Of a stretch of DNA of 64,000 bases, positions 40,601 through 47,988 are shown one piece after another. The translations under genes and the position numbers were made by a program. Origin of the DNA: Ignavibacteriota bacterium (GTDB lineage Bacteria > Bacteroidota > Ignavibacteria > Ignavibacteriales > Melioribacteraceae); contig JADJGF010000001.1 in assembly GCA_016708125.1 (NCBI GenBank), forward strand, positions 3,680,001-3,744,000. Direction: 5' to 3'. The first letter of the stretch is position 1; each line of letters opens with the position of its first letter. The notes under the pieces were generated by a model that was not told the DNA's origin, searched no databases, and saw nothing but the letters and a program-made list of their open reading frames with translations.

Positions 40601-41687
40601 AACTTCCATCTGTATTTGATGTCATTGTTTTTGATGTTACATCAAACCAGCTTAATGTTACTTCTCCAACTCCGGTATTTCCGGTTATTGTGTAACTGTT
40701 TAATGTTCCTACATAATTTTGATTTACTTGATTTGCTGTTACATTTGAATAAGTTCTATTTGTCGGGACAAATGTATAACCGGCTTTTGATGGTGTTACT
40801 GTTCCACTCCAATTATATGGAATTGTAATTGTGTAACTTCCATCTGTATTTGATGTCATTGTTTTTGATGTTACATCAAACCAGCTTAATGTTACTTCTC
40901 CAACTCCGGTATTTCCGGTTATTGTGTAACTGTTTAAAATTGCTGTATAATTTTGGAAAAATCTATTAGAAGTTACAGTGTTATAAGATCTAAAAATCGG
41001 ATCAAAACTATAACCAATTTTTGTAGGCGTTACTAATCCACTCCAATTATACGGAACCGTAATGGAATAATTTCCATTTGAAGCTGAAGTTGTAGTCTGT
41101 TCAGTTCCATCGAACCAAGTCAGTGTTACATCACCAATATCTGTATTGCCATTTATGGTATAATTTATAGTAGAAAAATTTGCAACTAAATCTTTATCTG
41201 AATTTACGGTAAAATTATAAAGAGTATTATTTGATATTATTGAACTATTTTCTGTCCAATTATTAAATTCAAAACCGGAATTTGGACTTGCACTTACTAT
41301 AGCTTCATCACCAAAATTATAAATTCCGTCGCCGGATAAATTTCCTCCCTCAACAGGATTTGAAGTTAAATTAATATTATATTGATTCAACTCAAAATTT
41401 ACATATACAATTTTATCAGCATCCATTAAAATACTTTCATCGGAATTTGTAGAAACTAAATCTCCAGTCCATTCAATAAAATGACTTCCGATATTTGCAC
41501 CTGCTGATAAATTAACGCTTGAATTTTCTGAGAATTGTGATGAATAATTTAGATTTTCTAAATTTCCATCAACAGTAATTGAACCAGATCCATTTCCTGC
41601 AGAAATAATTTGCAAAGTATATTGGCTTAAACTTTGTCCGTTAAGAACAAGTAAAAATAAAAACGCATTCAAAAAGTATTTTATCAT
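37662..41687 (-). CDS. Large secreted repeat protein with type IX sorting domain
   Basis: A 1341-residue secreted protein: signal peptide (about 1-22), one beta domain (about 24-100) and one InlB B-type repeat (about 102-172), then a divergent 78-residue unit (173-250), five nearly identical 78-residue units (251-640) and a run of at least seven further InlB B-type repeats (about 715-1245), each ending like 'GWLFVNWTENG...STYSFVVNKNRTLVANF'. The last 85 residues are a T9SS type A sorting domain with YPNPFNPETNLKFGLPEQ, TVNLIIVDITGRIVQ and SGIYFYIITVSS. It is probably an adhesin-like protein attached to or released from the cell surface; ligands are unknown. It is transcribed with the OmpA-like and PEGA genes. 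Confidence 0.88.
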   Translation of the reverse strand: MIKYFLNAFLFLLVLNGQSLSQYTLQIISAGNGSGSITVDGNLENLNYSSQFSENSSVNLSAGANIGSHFIEWTGDLVSTNSDESILMDADKIVYVNFELNQYNINLTSNPVEGGNLSGDGIYNFGDEAIVSASPNSGFEFNNWTENSSIISNNTLYNFTVNSDKDLVANFSTINYTINGNTDIGDVTLTWFDGTEQTTTSASNGNYSITVPYNWSGLVTPTKIGYSFDPIFRSYNTVTSNRFFQNYTAILNSYTITGNTGVGEVTLSWFDVTSKTMTSNTDGSYTITIPYNWSGTVTPSKAGYTFVPTNRTYSNVTANQVNQNYVGTLNSYTITGNTGVGEVTLSWFDVTSKTMTSNTDGSYTITIPYNWSGTVTPSKAGYTFVPTNRTYSNVISNQVNQNYVGTLNSYTITGNTGVGEVTLSWFDVTSKTMTSNTDGSYTITIPYNWSGTVTPSKAGYTFVPTNRTYSNVISNQVNQNYVGTLNSYTITGNTGVGEVTLSWFDVTSKTMTSNTDGSYTITIPYNWSGTVTPSKAGYTFVPTNRTYSNVISNQVNQNYVGTLNSYTITGNTGVGEVTLSWFDVTSKTMTSNTDGSYTITIPYNWSGTVTPSKAGYTFVPTNRTYSNVTANQVNQNFNEIIDNFEIKFSLGGTGNGKIKVNGVSQTLPYNETFNYNSQITIEASAAIGSNFTSWSGDLSGNTNPTNIFVTSVKNINVNFTLKTYSISLSKAPIQGGTVIGQGTYNYGTELSVIATPNKGWNFTNWTQNNIPVSFDSLYKFTVDTNRTLTANFSRRIHSVTTIVNPTLSGTISGGGNYDEGDNARLVPTPSTGWRFVNWTENGNILSTDSIYTFSVEFDRIITGNFTKKIYSVTTSIIPEESGTLNGAGNYQHGATVTISTIANEGWLFKNWTENDQLISENSTYIFVIDKPRNFIANYEKKKYDIVLSASPEIGGNIDGDSTYSHGDTVTIVASANTNSGYDFVNWTESGTQVSTNSTYTFIANKNRTLVANFRLRTYSISLTVFPVNSGSVTGTNTYTHGQTVTVQANPASGWLFVNWTENNVNVSNNSSYSFVANNNRSLIANFSKDVYSISAFPSPIEGGSISGTGSFYYGQIATLIAAANPGWAFVNWTKNGTIVSTDSNYIFTVNSSENLLANFKLADYLINCSSEPSEAGFTSGCGIARYNQTMMISAEPNNGYEFVNWTENGVVVSFEIEYEFVVKKSRNIVAQFDLINSIEMDESMNIPENYYLSNAYPNPFNPETNLKFGLPEQSTVNLIIVDITGRIVQTVIDDIFLPAGNYVNHINGSNFASGIYFYIITVSSNISDKQFRKTGKFILLK
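39768..40937 (-). repeat. Five near-identical 234-bp tandem repeats inside the surface gene
   Basis: The array encodes five copies of a 78-residue unit (starts at residues 251, 329, 407, 485 and 563), each LNSYTITGNTGVGEVTLSWF onward. At DNA level the copies differ at only a few positions (for example GGGACAAAAG versus GGGACAAATG, and GATATTACG versus GCTGTTACA in the linker). Copies at the two ends share the GCTGTTACA variant while inner ones share GATATTACG. A diverged sixth unit is at 40938-41171. This points to recent tandem duplication or gene conversion and possible length variation. Confidence 0.95.
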
Positions 41688-41833
41688 TGTCTTTTTTAAT
41701 TATTTAAGATTCAAGTTAGCAAAATATTTTACTTTAGGAAACTCTAAAAACTTTCCTAAAAAGAAATTTTCATTTAAAAAAAACATAATTATTATTATAA
41801 TGATATATCCTAAATCACAAATTTATTTTACTT

Positions 41834-42244
41834 ATGATAATTTATATAAAACATATCTTTTTTTTAACAATTTTTGGACTTTTATTAACTTCTTGTGATG
41901 GAACCGGTGAAGGTGATAATATTGATGATGTAATTATTCCTTCTCAAAATGTGAGCTATTCACAATATATTCAGCCGATTTTCAATTATAAATGTTCAAA
42001 CAGCGGTTGTCATGATAGTGAATCAAGAGCAGCAAATTTAGATTTAACAACTTGGGCAGGCGCAACTTCCGATCCTTTGGTTGTTTCTCCCGGTTTCCCA
42101 AATAACAGCAAAATGATTTGGGCAGTTGAAGGAAATTCCGGAGTTTCAATTATGCCGCCGCCTTATGGTACAACACTTCCGCTCACAGAAAATCAAATTG
42201 AAGGTTTAAGAACATGGATTGAAGAAGGTGCAAAAGCAAATTAA
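41834..42244 (+). CDS. Lipoprotein with a cytochrome c-like haem-binding motif
   Basis: A 136-residue exported protein. The N-terminus has a hydrophobic segment ending in the lipobox LLTSC (about residue 21). The following domain contains YIQPIFNYKCSNSGCHD, a CX4CH motif found in the planctomycete/Bacteroidota cytochrome C-like family, and a distal methionine in SIMPPPYG. It resembles PSCyt1-type domains in which spaced C...CH binds one haem c. Role (electron transfer or haem-sensing) is not known. It overlaps the next gene. Confidence 0.72.
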   Translation: MIIYIKHIFFLTIFGLLLTSCDGTGEGDNIDDVIIPSQNVSYSQYIQPIFNYKCSNSGCHDSESRAANLDLTTWAGATSDPLVVSPGFPNNSKMIWAVEGNSGVSIMPPPYGTTLPLTENQIEGLRTWIEEGAKAN

Positions 42245-42686
42245 TAGAGGAATTTATGTTCTTGAAATCAAAATTTTGCGTAAATGTAATATTGAAGTAA
42301 GAAAATTCGGAAGGCTTAATTTTGAAAAAGGATTTTACTATTATGTTGGAAGTGCGCAGAAAAATTTAAAGCAAAGGATTTTACGACATATCAGCAAAAC
42401 TAAAAAACTTCATTGGCACGTTGATTTTATTACTTCTAACGAAAATTCAATAATAAAAAATGTTTTTATTTTACCAAATAATTCAAAAAAAGAAGAATGT
42501 AATTTTGTAAATTTTTTAGAAACTGAATTTAAACTTTTACACAAAATAAAAAATTTCGGAAATTCTGATTGCAACAATTGTATTTCTCATTTATTGTTCA
42601 GCAAAAAAAAAATTGATCACAACCATTTATTTACTCTATACCAATCTACCGTACTTTTCATTCCTTCATCTAAAGAAATATTTTGA
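42219..42686 (+). CDS. GIY-YIG nuclease-like protein of the DUF123 family
   Basis: About 155 residues. The conserved core reads GIYVLEI, KGFYYYVGSAQKNLKQRILRH and LHWHVDFI, then C..VNFLETEF and GNSDCNNCISHLLF, matching DUF123 (endonuclease III-associated, GIY-YIG-like). The start is uncertain: TTG at 42219 (or GTG at 42228) lies inside the end of the upstream lipoprotein gene. The last 70 bp overlap the 3' end of the convergent reductase gene. Function in DNA repair is suspected from the family only. Confidence 0.75.
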   Translation: MKKVQKQINRGIYVLEIKILRKCNIEVRKFGRLNFEKGFYYYVGSAQKNLKQRILRHISKTKKLHWHVDFITSNENSIIKNVFILPNNSKKEECNFVNFLETEFKLLHKIKNFGNSDCNNCISHLLFSKKKIDHNHLFTLYQSTVLFIPSSKEIF

Positions 42687-43606
42687 GTATAACCAAAATC
42701 TCTTTTTGCTTTGGAAATATCGCAAGTCCAGTTTTCTTGAACGAAATCTTTTGCTTTTTCCCAATTAAAAGTTGCCGGTTTTGAAACAAAAAAATTCACC
42801 AAATGAGAGATACCGCCAACAATAAAAATAATAAAATGAGGAATTCTAATTCTTAAAGCTTTTTTACCGATTGCTTTTTCCATTGCATCACTTACTTGAT
42901 TCCAATCATAAATTTCATCCGAACTTATAAAATAAATTTCACTTTTTGCTTTATCAGAAATTGACGCTAAATAAATTCCATTTACAAAATCTCTTCCGTG
43001 AATTAAACTTAATTTTTTATTGTTAAATCCAACTAAAGTCATAATTCCCTTTTGAAATCCTTTGAACATTGCGTAAATATCTTCTTCTCGTTCACCATAA
43101 ATTGCCGGAGCTCTGCAAATTGTAATCGGAAGTTTATCCATATAACTTTTTGCAAGTTCTTCTTCGGCTAATTTACTTTTTCCGTAAGTTGTAATTGGAT
43201 GTGGATTTGTTTCTTCAGTGCACGGGTTTCCATTTTCCGCCGGACCACAAGCGGTTAAACTGCTAACAATTAATAATCTTTTTAAATTAGGATTTACTTC
43301 AATTAATGTATCTAAAATTGTGCGAGTAGTTTCTACATTTCCTTTAAAAAATCCTTCTTTATTTTTGGATCTTACAACTCCCGCAACATGATAAACATAA
43401 TCTGCATCTTTAAATATTGGTTTTAATTTTTCTTTATCGTAAAGTCCGGTTTCAAAAATTTCAACATTTTTTCCTTTCAACCATCTTAAATTACTTGATT
43501 TTCTTACTATGCATCTTACACTAAAATTTTTATTAAGTAATAAATCAACAAGGTGACTTCCGACAAATCCAGTTCCGCCGGTTACAACAGCAATGTTATT
43601 TTTCAT
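42617..43606 (-). CDS. NAD(P)-dependent epimerase/reductase, candidate ceramide reductase
   Basis: A 329-residue extended short-chain dehydrogenase. The cofactor loop is TGGTGFVGSHLVDLL (about 9-23), Ser is in IVSSLTACG, and YGKSK provides Tyr and Lys. The C-terminus reads ENWTCDISKAKRDFGY and ends DWYRVNKWL. In Caulobacter a protein of this superfamily (CerR) reduces oxidised ceramide in bacterial sphingolipid synthesis. The divergent neighbours here are a serine-palmitoyltransferase-like enzyme and a GNAT protein, so the same role is plausible. A sugar epimerase or other oxidoreductase is the alternative. Confidence 0.75.
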   Translation of the reverse strand: MKNNIAVVTGGTGFVGSHLVDLLLNKNFSVRCIVRKSSNLRWLKGKNVEIFETGLYDKEKLKPIFKDADYVYHVAGVVRSKNKEGFFKGNVETTRTILDTLIEVNPNLKRLLIVSSLTACGPAENGNPCTEETNPHPITTYGKSKLAEEELAKSYMDKLPITICRAPAIYGEREEDIYAMFKGFQKGIMTLVGFNNKKLSLIHGRDFVNGIYLASISDKAKSEIYFISSDEIYDWNQVSDAMEKAIGKKALRIRIPHFIIFIVGGISHLVNFFVSKPATFNWEKAKDFVQENWTCDISKAKRDFGYTQNISLDEGMKSTVDWYRVNKWL

Positions 43607-43712
43607 ATTCGTTTTAATTTGATTTTAATTAGATATAATTATACTTTTTTGTGTTAGAATAAAAATTACTATATAAATATACAAAAACCGTAAATACAAT
43701 TGGAGGTTTGAT

Positions 43713-44903
43713 TTGGATCTTTTTAAAAAGTGTTATGACTTTACCAGAGCAGATGAAATTAAAGCTATGGGAGTTTATCCGTATTTTAGAGCAGTAGAAG
43801 AAAATGAAGGTCCTATTGTTTCTATTGAAGGAAGAAAAATTATTATGGCTGGCTCAAACAATTATTTGGGTTTAACCGGTCATCCAAAAGTTAGAGAAGC
43901 TGCAATTAACGCAATTCACAGATATGGAACTGGGTGCTCAGGATCAAGATATTTAACTGGAACGATAGATTTACATATTGAATTAGAAAACAGATTAGCA
44001 AAATTTTTAGGAAAAGAAGCGGTTTTATTATTCAGCACGGGATATCAAACTGCGCAAGGAATTATCCCAACTTTAGTTCAACGAGGTGATTATTTAATTT
44101 CTGATAAAGATAATCACGCATGTATAGTTGCCGGAAATTTAATTGCTCGCGGTGCAACTGTAGAACTTTTAAGATACAAACATAATGATATGAATGATCT
44201 TGAAAGAGTTTTAAGCAAATTACCAAAAGATGCAGCAAAATTAATTGTTAGTGATGGTGTTTTCAGCACTGGAGGAGAAATTGTTAATTTGCCAAGATTA
44301 GTTGAACTTGCAAAATCAAATAATGCAAAATTATTAATTGATGATGCTCACTCTGTTGGTGTTATTGGTGTTGGCGGAAGAGGAACTGCAAGTGAATTTA
44401 ATTTAGTGAATGAAGTTGATATGACAATGGGAACTTTCAGTAAAACTTTTGCTTCTTTGGGCGGATTTGTGGCAAGTGAAGCTAAAGTAATTGATTATAT
44501 AAAACATCATGCTCCTGCATTAATTTTTAGCGCATCTCCTACTCCGGCATCTGTTGCAGCAGCTTTGGAAGCATTAAATATTTTAGAAGCTGAACCTGAA
44601 CGTGTCGGCAAATTAATTTACAATGCTCAATATATTAGAAAAGGGTTATTAGAATCCGGATTTAATGTAATTGAAGGTAGAACAGGTATAGTTCCAGTAA
44701 TTGTTGGAAGCGATGAACTTGCTTTTACAATGTGGAGAATGTTATATGATGAAGGAATTTTTGTAAATGCTTTCATTTCTCCGGGAGTTCCTCCTGGAAG
44801 ACAAATGATGAGAACAAGCTATATGGCAACTCACGAAGAAAGTCATTTAAATGAAATTATTGATAAATTTAAAATTATTGGCAAAAAATTAGGTTTAATT
44901 TAA
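43713..44903 (+). CDS. Serine palmitoyltransferase-like alpha-oxoamine synthase
   Basis: A 396-residue PLP enzyme of the alpha-oxoamine synthase family (KBL, BioF, HemA, Spt). GSNNYLGLTGHPKVREAA and YGTGCSGSRYLTGT are at the N-terminus, HACIVAGN and DDAHSVGVIG supply cofactor contacts, and the PLP lysine is Lys244 in GTFSKTFASLGG. The N-terminal FTRADEIKAMGVYPYFR phrase fits the bacterial serine palmitoyltransferase-like group better than BioF. TTG start with a strong SD GGAGGT. A strong terminator lies after the gene. Context with a reductase and a GNAT acyltransferase supports sphingolipid synthesis; glycine C-acetyltransferase is the alternative. Confidence 0.85.
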   Translation: MDLFKKCYDFTRADEIKAMGVYPYFRAVEENEGPIVSIEGRKIIMAGSNNYLGLTGHPKVREAAINAIHRYGTGCSGSRYLTGTIDLHIELENRLAKFLGKEAVLLFSTGYQTAQGIIPTLVQRGDYLISDKDNHACIVAGNLIARGATVELLRYKHNDMNDLERVLSKLPKDAAKLIVSDGVFSTGGEIVNLPRLVELAKSNNAKLLIDDAHSVGVIGVGGRGTASEFNLVNEVDMTMGTFSKTFASLGGFVASEAKVIDYIKHHAPALIFSASPTPASVAAALEALNILEAEPERVGKLIYNAQYIRKGLLESGFNVIEGRTGIVPVIVGSDELAFTMWRMLYDEGIFVNAFISPGVPPGRQMMRTSYMATHEESHLNEIIDKFKIIGKKLGLI

Positions 44904-44920
44904 TTTTCTAATTTTCCATA

Positions 44921-44954
44921 AAAAGCATACTTCTAAAAAGTATGCTTTTTTTTT
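44921..44954 (+). terminator. Rho-independent terminator after the serine palmitoyltransferase-like gene
   Basis: A perfect 12-bp stem AAAAGCATACTT / AAGTATGCTTTT (44921-44949) with a 5-base loop, followed by a run of T to 44954. It lies 12 bp before the start of the GNAT gene, so that gene needs read-through or a promoter inside the terminator region. Confidence 0.9.
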
Positions 44955-44966
44955 GAAGAGGGATTT

Positions 44967-46091
44967 ATGGATGAAATAATTATCAAACAAATATCAGTAA
45001 ATGAAATAAAAATATTTCTAAAACTTGCTTTCGATATTTATAAAGATGATCCCTATTGGGTTCCGCCTCTTTTTATGGATAAATTAAAAATTTTAAATAA
45101 ACATAAAAATCCGTTTTTTATAAATACAAATAATGATATGGAATTATTTATAGCATACAAAAATGATGCTCCCGTTGGAAGAATTGCCGCAATAAAAAAT
45201 GACACCCATAATAAAATTCACAATGAAAATGTTGGATTCTTCGGATTTTTTGAATCAATAAATGATCAAAATGTTGCAAATAAATTGTTAGATACGGCAA
45301 AAGATTGGCTTAAAAAACAAGGATTTTCCGCAATGCGCGGTCCCACAAATCCCACAAGTAATGATGAATACGGAGCTTTGCTTGAAGGATTTGATGATAC
45401 TCCAAGATTGTTAATGTCATATAATCCCAAATACTATTTGAATTTATATGATAATTACGGAATGAAAAAAGCAAAAGATCTTTACGCATATGATATTCAA
45501 AATTCTGAAATGAAGAAAAATGAAAAAATCAAAAGAGTGAATGATTTGGTTATTCAAAGATATGGATTAAAAATTCGATCGGTTAATATGAAAAATTTTC
45601 ATAAAGAATTAGATTTATTTAAAATGATCTGGAATAAAACTTGGGCACCAAATTGGGGCTTTATTCCAATGTCTGAAGCTGAAATTGATGCCGCTGCAAA
45701 AGACTTAAAACCGCTAATTAATCCAGATTTTGTATTTTTTGCTGAAATTAAAAATGAAGTAATCGGTATGGTTTTAGCAATGCCGGATTATAATCAAATA
45801 TTTAAATCTATGAAAGGCCGTTTATTTCCTTTTCAATTTTTAAAATTATTTACACAAAAGAAAAAAATTACTTGGGCAAGAGTAATTGCATTAGGAGTTT
45901 TGCCTGAATATCAGAAAAAAGGTATTGACGGAGTTTTATATTACGAATGTTTGGTTAGAGCCGCAAAACACGGAATTACACAAGGCGAAGCAAGCTGGAT
46001 TCTTGAAGATAATTTAATGATGAACCGCGGTGCAGAAACTATGAAAGGTCGCATTTATAAAAAATATAGGATTTACGAAAAAGAAATCTAA
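44967..46091 (+). CDS. GNAT-family N-acyltransferase, candidate bacterial ceramide synthase
   Basis: A 374-residue protein of the large GNAT group with the phrases DPYWVPPLFMDK, PVGRIAAIKND, NVGFFGFFESIND, MRGPTNPTSNDEYG and LLMSYNPKYY at the N-terminal half, and an acyl-CoA-binding GNAT fold in the second half (IALGVLPEYQKKGIDGVLYY). In Caulobacter the ceramide synthase bCerS is a GNAT protein, and its partners Spt and CerR match the two genes on either side. That assignment is inferred from neighbourhood and fold. SD AGAGGG precedes the ATG. The stop overlaps a convergent gene by four bases. Confidence 0.72.
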   Translation: MDEIIIKQISVNEIKIFLKLAFDIYKDDPYWVPPLFMDKLKILNKHKNPFFINTNNDMELFIAYKNDAPVGRIAAIKNDTHNKIHNENVGFFGFFESINDQNVANKLLDTAKDWLKKQGFSAMRGPTNPTSNDEYGALLEGFDDTPRLLMSYNPKYYLNLYDNYGMKKAKDLYAYDIQNSEMKKNEKIKRVNDLVIQRYGLKIRSVNMKNFHKELDLFKMIWNKTWAPNWGFIPMSEAEIDAAAKDLKPLINPDFVFFAEIKNEVIGMVLAMPDYNQIFKSMKGRLFPFQFLKLFTQKKKITWARVIALGVLPEYQKKGIDGVLYYECLVRAAKHGITQGEASWILEDNLMMNRGAETMKGRIYKKYRIYEKEI

Positions 46092-46969
46092 TTTTCTAAA
46101 CCTTGTTCATATGTAGAAACATGAGTCGGATCAATCTTTTTCAATAATTTCAAAATTGATTTATCTTGATAATCCTTTAAATTGCTGAAAATTTCTTTGT
46201 GCTTTGTATCAAAGAAAACTTTTAGCAATAAATTCATTCTACTAATTTGATCGTAAATTCCATCTAAATTACTTACTAATTTTGCAATATTTTTAACCGC
46301 TTCACCTTTATCATCTGTCATTAAATCCAATCCGTTGTAATGATAATCATAAAAATCAATTCTAAACTGCTGGAAATTTGATCTCAATAAATCATCAACT
46401 AATCCCCTTTTATTAAATGCCGAAGTTTCCAAAGCCCATCCTTTTGAAAATGAACTATTTGATCCAAGTATTGCAATATCAGAAGCTTTTGTAAAATATT
46501 CGTTCCCTGCAAGTGGCTGATAAGAATCCATATCCAAACCAATTATAACGAAAGCATAATAATCTAATAAACTTGTCAATGGATTAAATTCAGAAGGATT
46601 GAAATACATTGACTGACTTTTCTCATAAGTAAAACTTACATTATTATCCTGAACTTTAAGCATCAAAGATTTCGATTCCGAATTATAAATTGCTCGCTGA
46701 CTTGTAATAACTGCTTGAGCACTATATGAATTGCCTTCAGAGGAAGTAAAAAATAATGAGAAATTGCAATCTATTTGTTCGCCTTGCCAATCTTCGCTTG
46801 TAAATTTATTATTGTTAAGATAATCTTCAACAATTTTATCAAAATTTTCTAAATTATCTCTTCCTAAAGTTTTAAGTTGTTCGGTATTAACTACAACTTT
46901 TGCATTAAGTTCTTGTGAATAAGAATATCCGCTTAAAATGAACAATAAAATCAAAGTCAACTTCTTCAT
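46088..46969 (-). CDS. DUF4835-family exported protein
   Basis: A 293-residue protein with a signal peptide (about 1-18, ending SYSQE). ELNAKVVVNTEQLKTLGRDN, TSEDWQGEQIDCNFSLFF and MYFNPSEFNPLTSLLDYYAF are family landmarks of DUF4835, found in Bacteroidota and relatives. The 200 bp upstream are shared with the divergent barrel gene. Function unknown; envelope or periplasmic location is implied by the signal peptide. Confidence 0.82.
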   Translation of the reverse strand: MKKLTLILLFILSGYSYSQELNAKVVVNTEQLKTLGRDNLENFDKIVEDYLNNNKFTSEDWQGEQIDCNFSLFFTSSEGNSYSAQAVITSQRAIYNSESKSLMLKVQDNNVSFTYEKSQSMYFNPSEFNPLTSLLDYYAFVIIGLDMDSYQPLAGNEYFTKASDIAILGSNSSFSKGWALETSAFNKRGLVDDLLRSNFQQFRIDFYDYHYNGLDLMTDDKGEAVKNIAKLVSNLDGIYDQISRMNLLLKVFFDTKHKEIFSNLKDYQDKSILKLLKKIDPTHVSTYEQGLEN

Positions 46970-47172
46970 TTTTTTCCCATTTTTTAAGAATCTTTCTATT
47001 GAAAATAAATATTTACTAATTCTATTTCAATATTATTATTCAAATTAAAATCTAAAAGTATTACCCAAAACAAGTAAAAAAGTTTCACAAAAGATTTTAA
47101 TTTTTGAAATATTAATTATATCTTAAAATATAAAATTTAGAAGCTAATTATTTATTTATCTTTTACACTTTG

Positions 47173-47988
47173 ATGAATAGAATTAAGATATTATTAATTA
47201 TCGTAATAATTTTTCCATTCACTAAAATTATTTATGCACAATTACAACCGGGTGCAAAACAAATTTCTCTTTCTCATTCAGATGTGGCTAATGCAAACGA
47301 TGTATTTTCACTGTTTTCAAATCCGGCTGGATTATCTCAAATCAACAAAACTCAAATTGGATTTTTCTATTCTCCTTCTCCATTTGGAATAAAAGAATTG
47401 GCAAACGGATTTTTATCGATTAATCAGCCAACAAATCTAGGTAGCTTTTCAATTGGCGCAATGAATTACGGTTTTGAACTTTTTAAAGAGAATAGAATTT
47501 ATTTGGGATATTCAAACAATTTTGGAAATCAATTTCTATTTGGAATTAACGCATTTTACCAAATTTTGAAGATTCAGAACTATGGGAACACAAACTTTTT
47601 CAATTTTTCTCTTGGAAGTATTTTTTTAGTTGATGATAATTTTTCAATCGGATTTACACTTCATAATATTTTGAGAAATAAAAATTATTCTTCGCTTACA
47701 ACAAATTTTAGAACCGGAATTACATACAAAATTTTAGATAATGCAAAAATTCATTTGTCCGCTTTCAAAGAAATAAATTTCCCAATTTCAGTAAGCTCTG
47801 GAATTGAGTACAACATTATTAAATATTTTTCAATTCGTTTAGGAATTCAAAATAATCCAAATAATTTTTCCGGCGGATTTGGAATAAATTATTCTTACTT
47901 CAATATTGATTACGCAATTAACAACCATCCGGATTTGGGTTTAACTCATCAAGTTGGAATAATTATAAATTATTCAGATGAAAATTAA
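47173..47988 (+). CDS. PorV/PorQ-like outer-membrane barrel protein
   Basis: About 271 residues with a signal peptide (about 1-23) followed by a beta barrel. LSHSDVANANDVFSLFSNPA and GLSQINKTQIGFFYSP match the N-terminal 'PAGLA' motif of the PorV/PorQ (UPF0164) families linked to type IX secretion in Bacteroidota. An in-frame TTG one codon upstream (47170) is less likely than the ATG. The stop overlaps the next gene by 11 bases. Direct partnership with T9SS substrates such as the repeat protein at 37-41 kb is inference. Confidence 0.72.
   Translation: MNRIKILLIIVIIFPFTKIIYAQLQPGAKQISLSHSDVANANDVFSLFSNPAGLSQINKTQIGFFYSPSPFGIKELANGFLSINQPTNLGSFSIGAMNYGFELFKENRIYLGYSNNFGNQFLFGINAFYQILKIQNYGNTNFFNFSLGSIFLVDDNFSIGFTLHNILRNKNYSSLTTNFRTGITYKILDNAKIHLSAFKEINFPISVSSGIEYNIIKYFSIRLGIQNNPNNFSGGFGINYSYFNIDYAINNHPDLGLTHQVGIIINYSDEN

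Noticed and set aside
39893..40828. Four 77-codon open frames on the plus strand at 234-bp intervals
   Set aside because: They are the antisense of the repeat units of the large surface gene; their regular spacing simply mirrors the repeat and the sense frame has clear domains.
39768..40937. Possible CRISPR-like array
   Set aside because: Units are 234 bp, contiguous, without spacers, and code for protein domains in frame.
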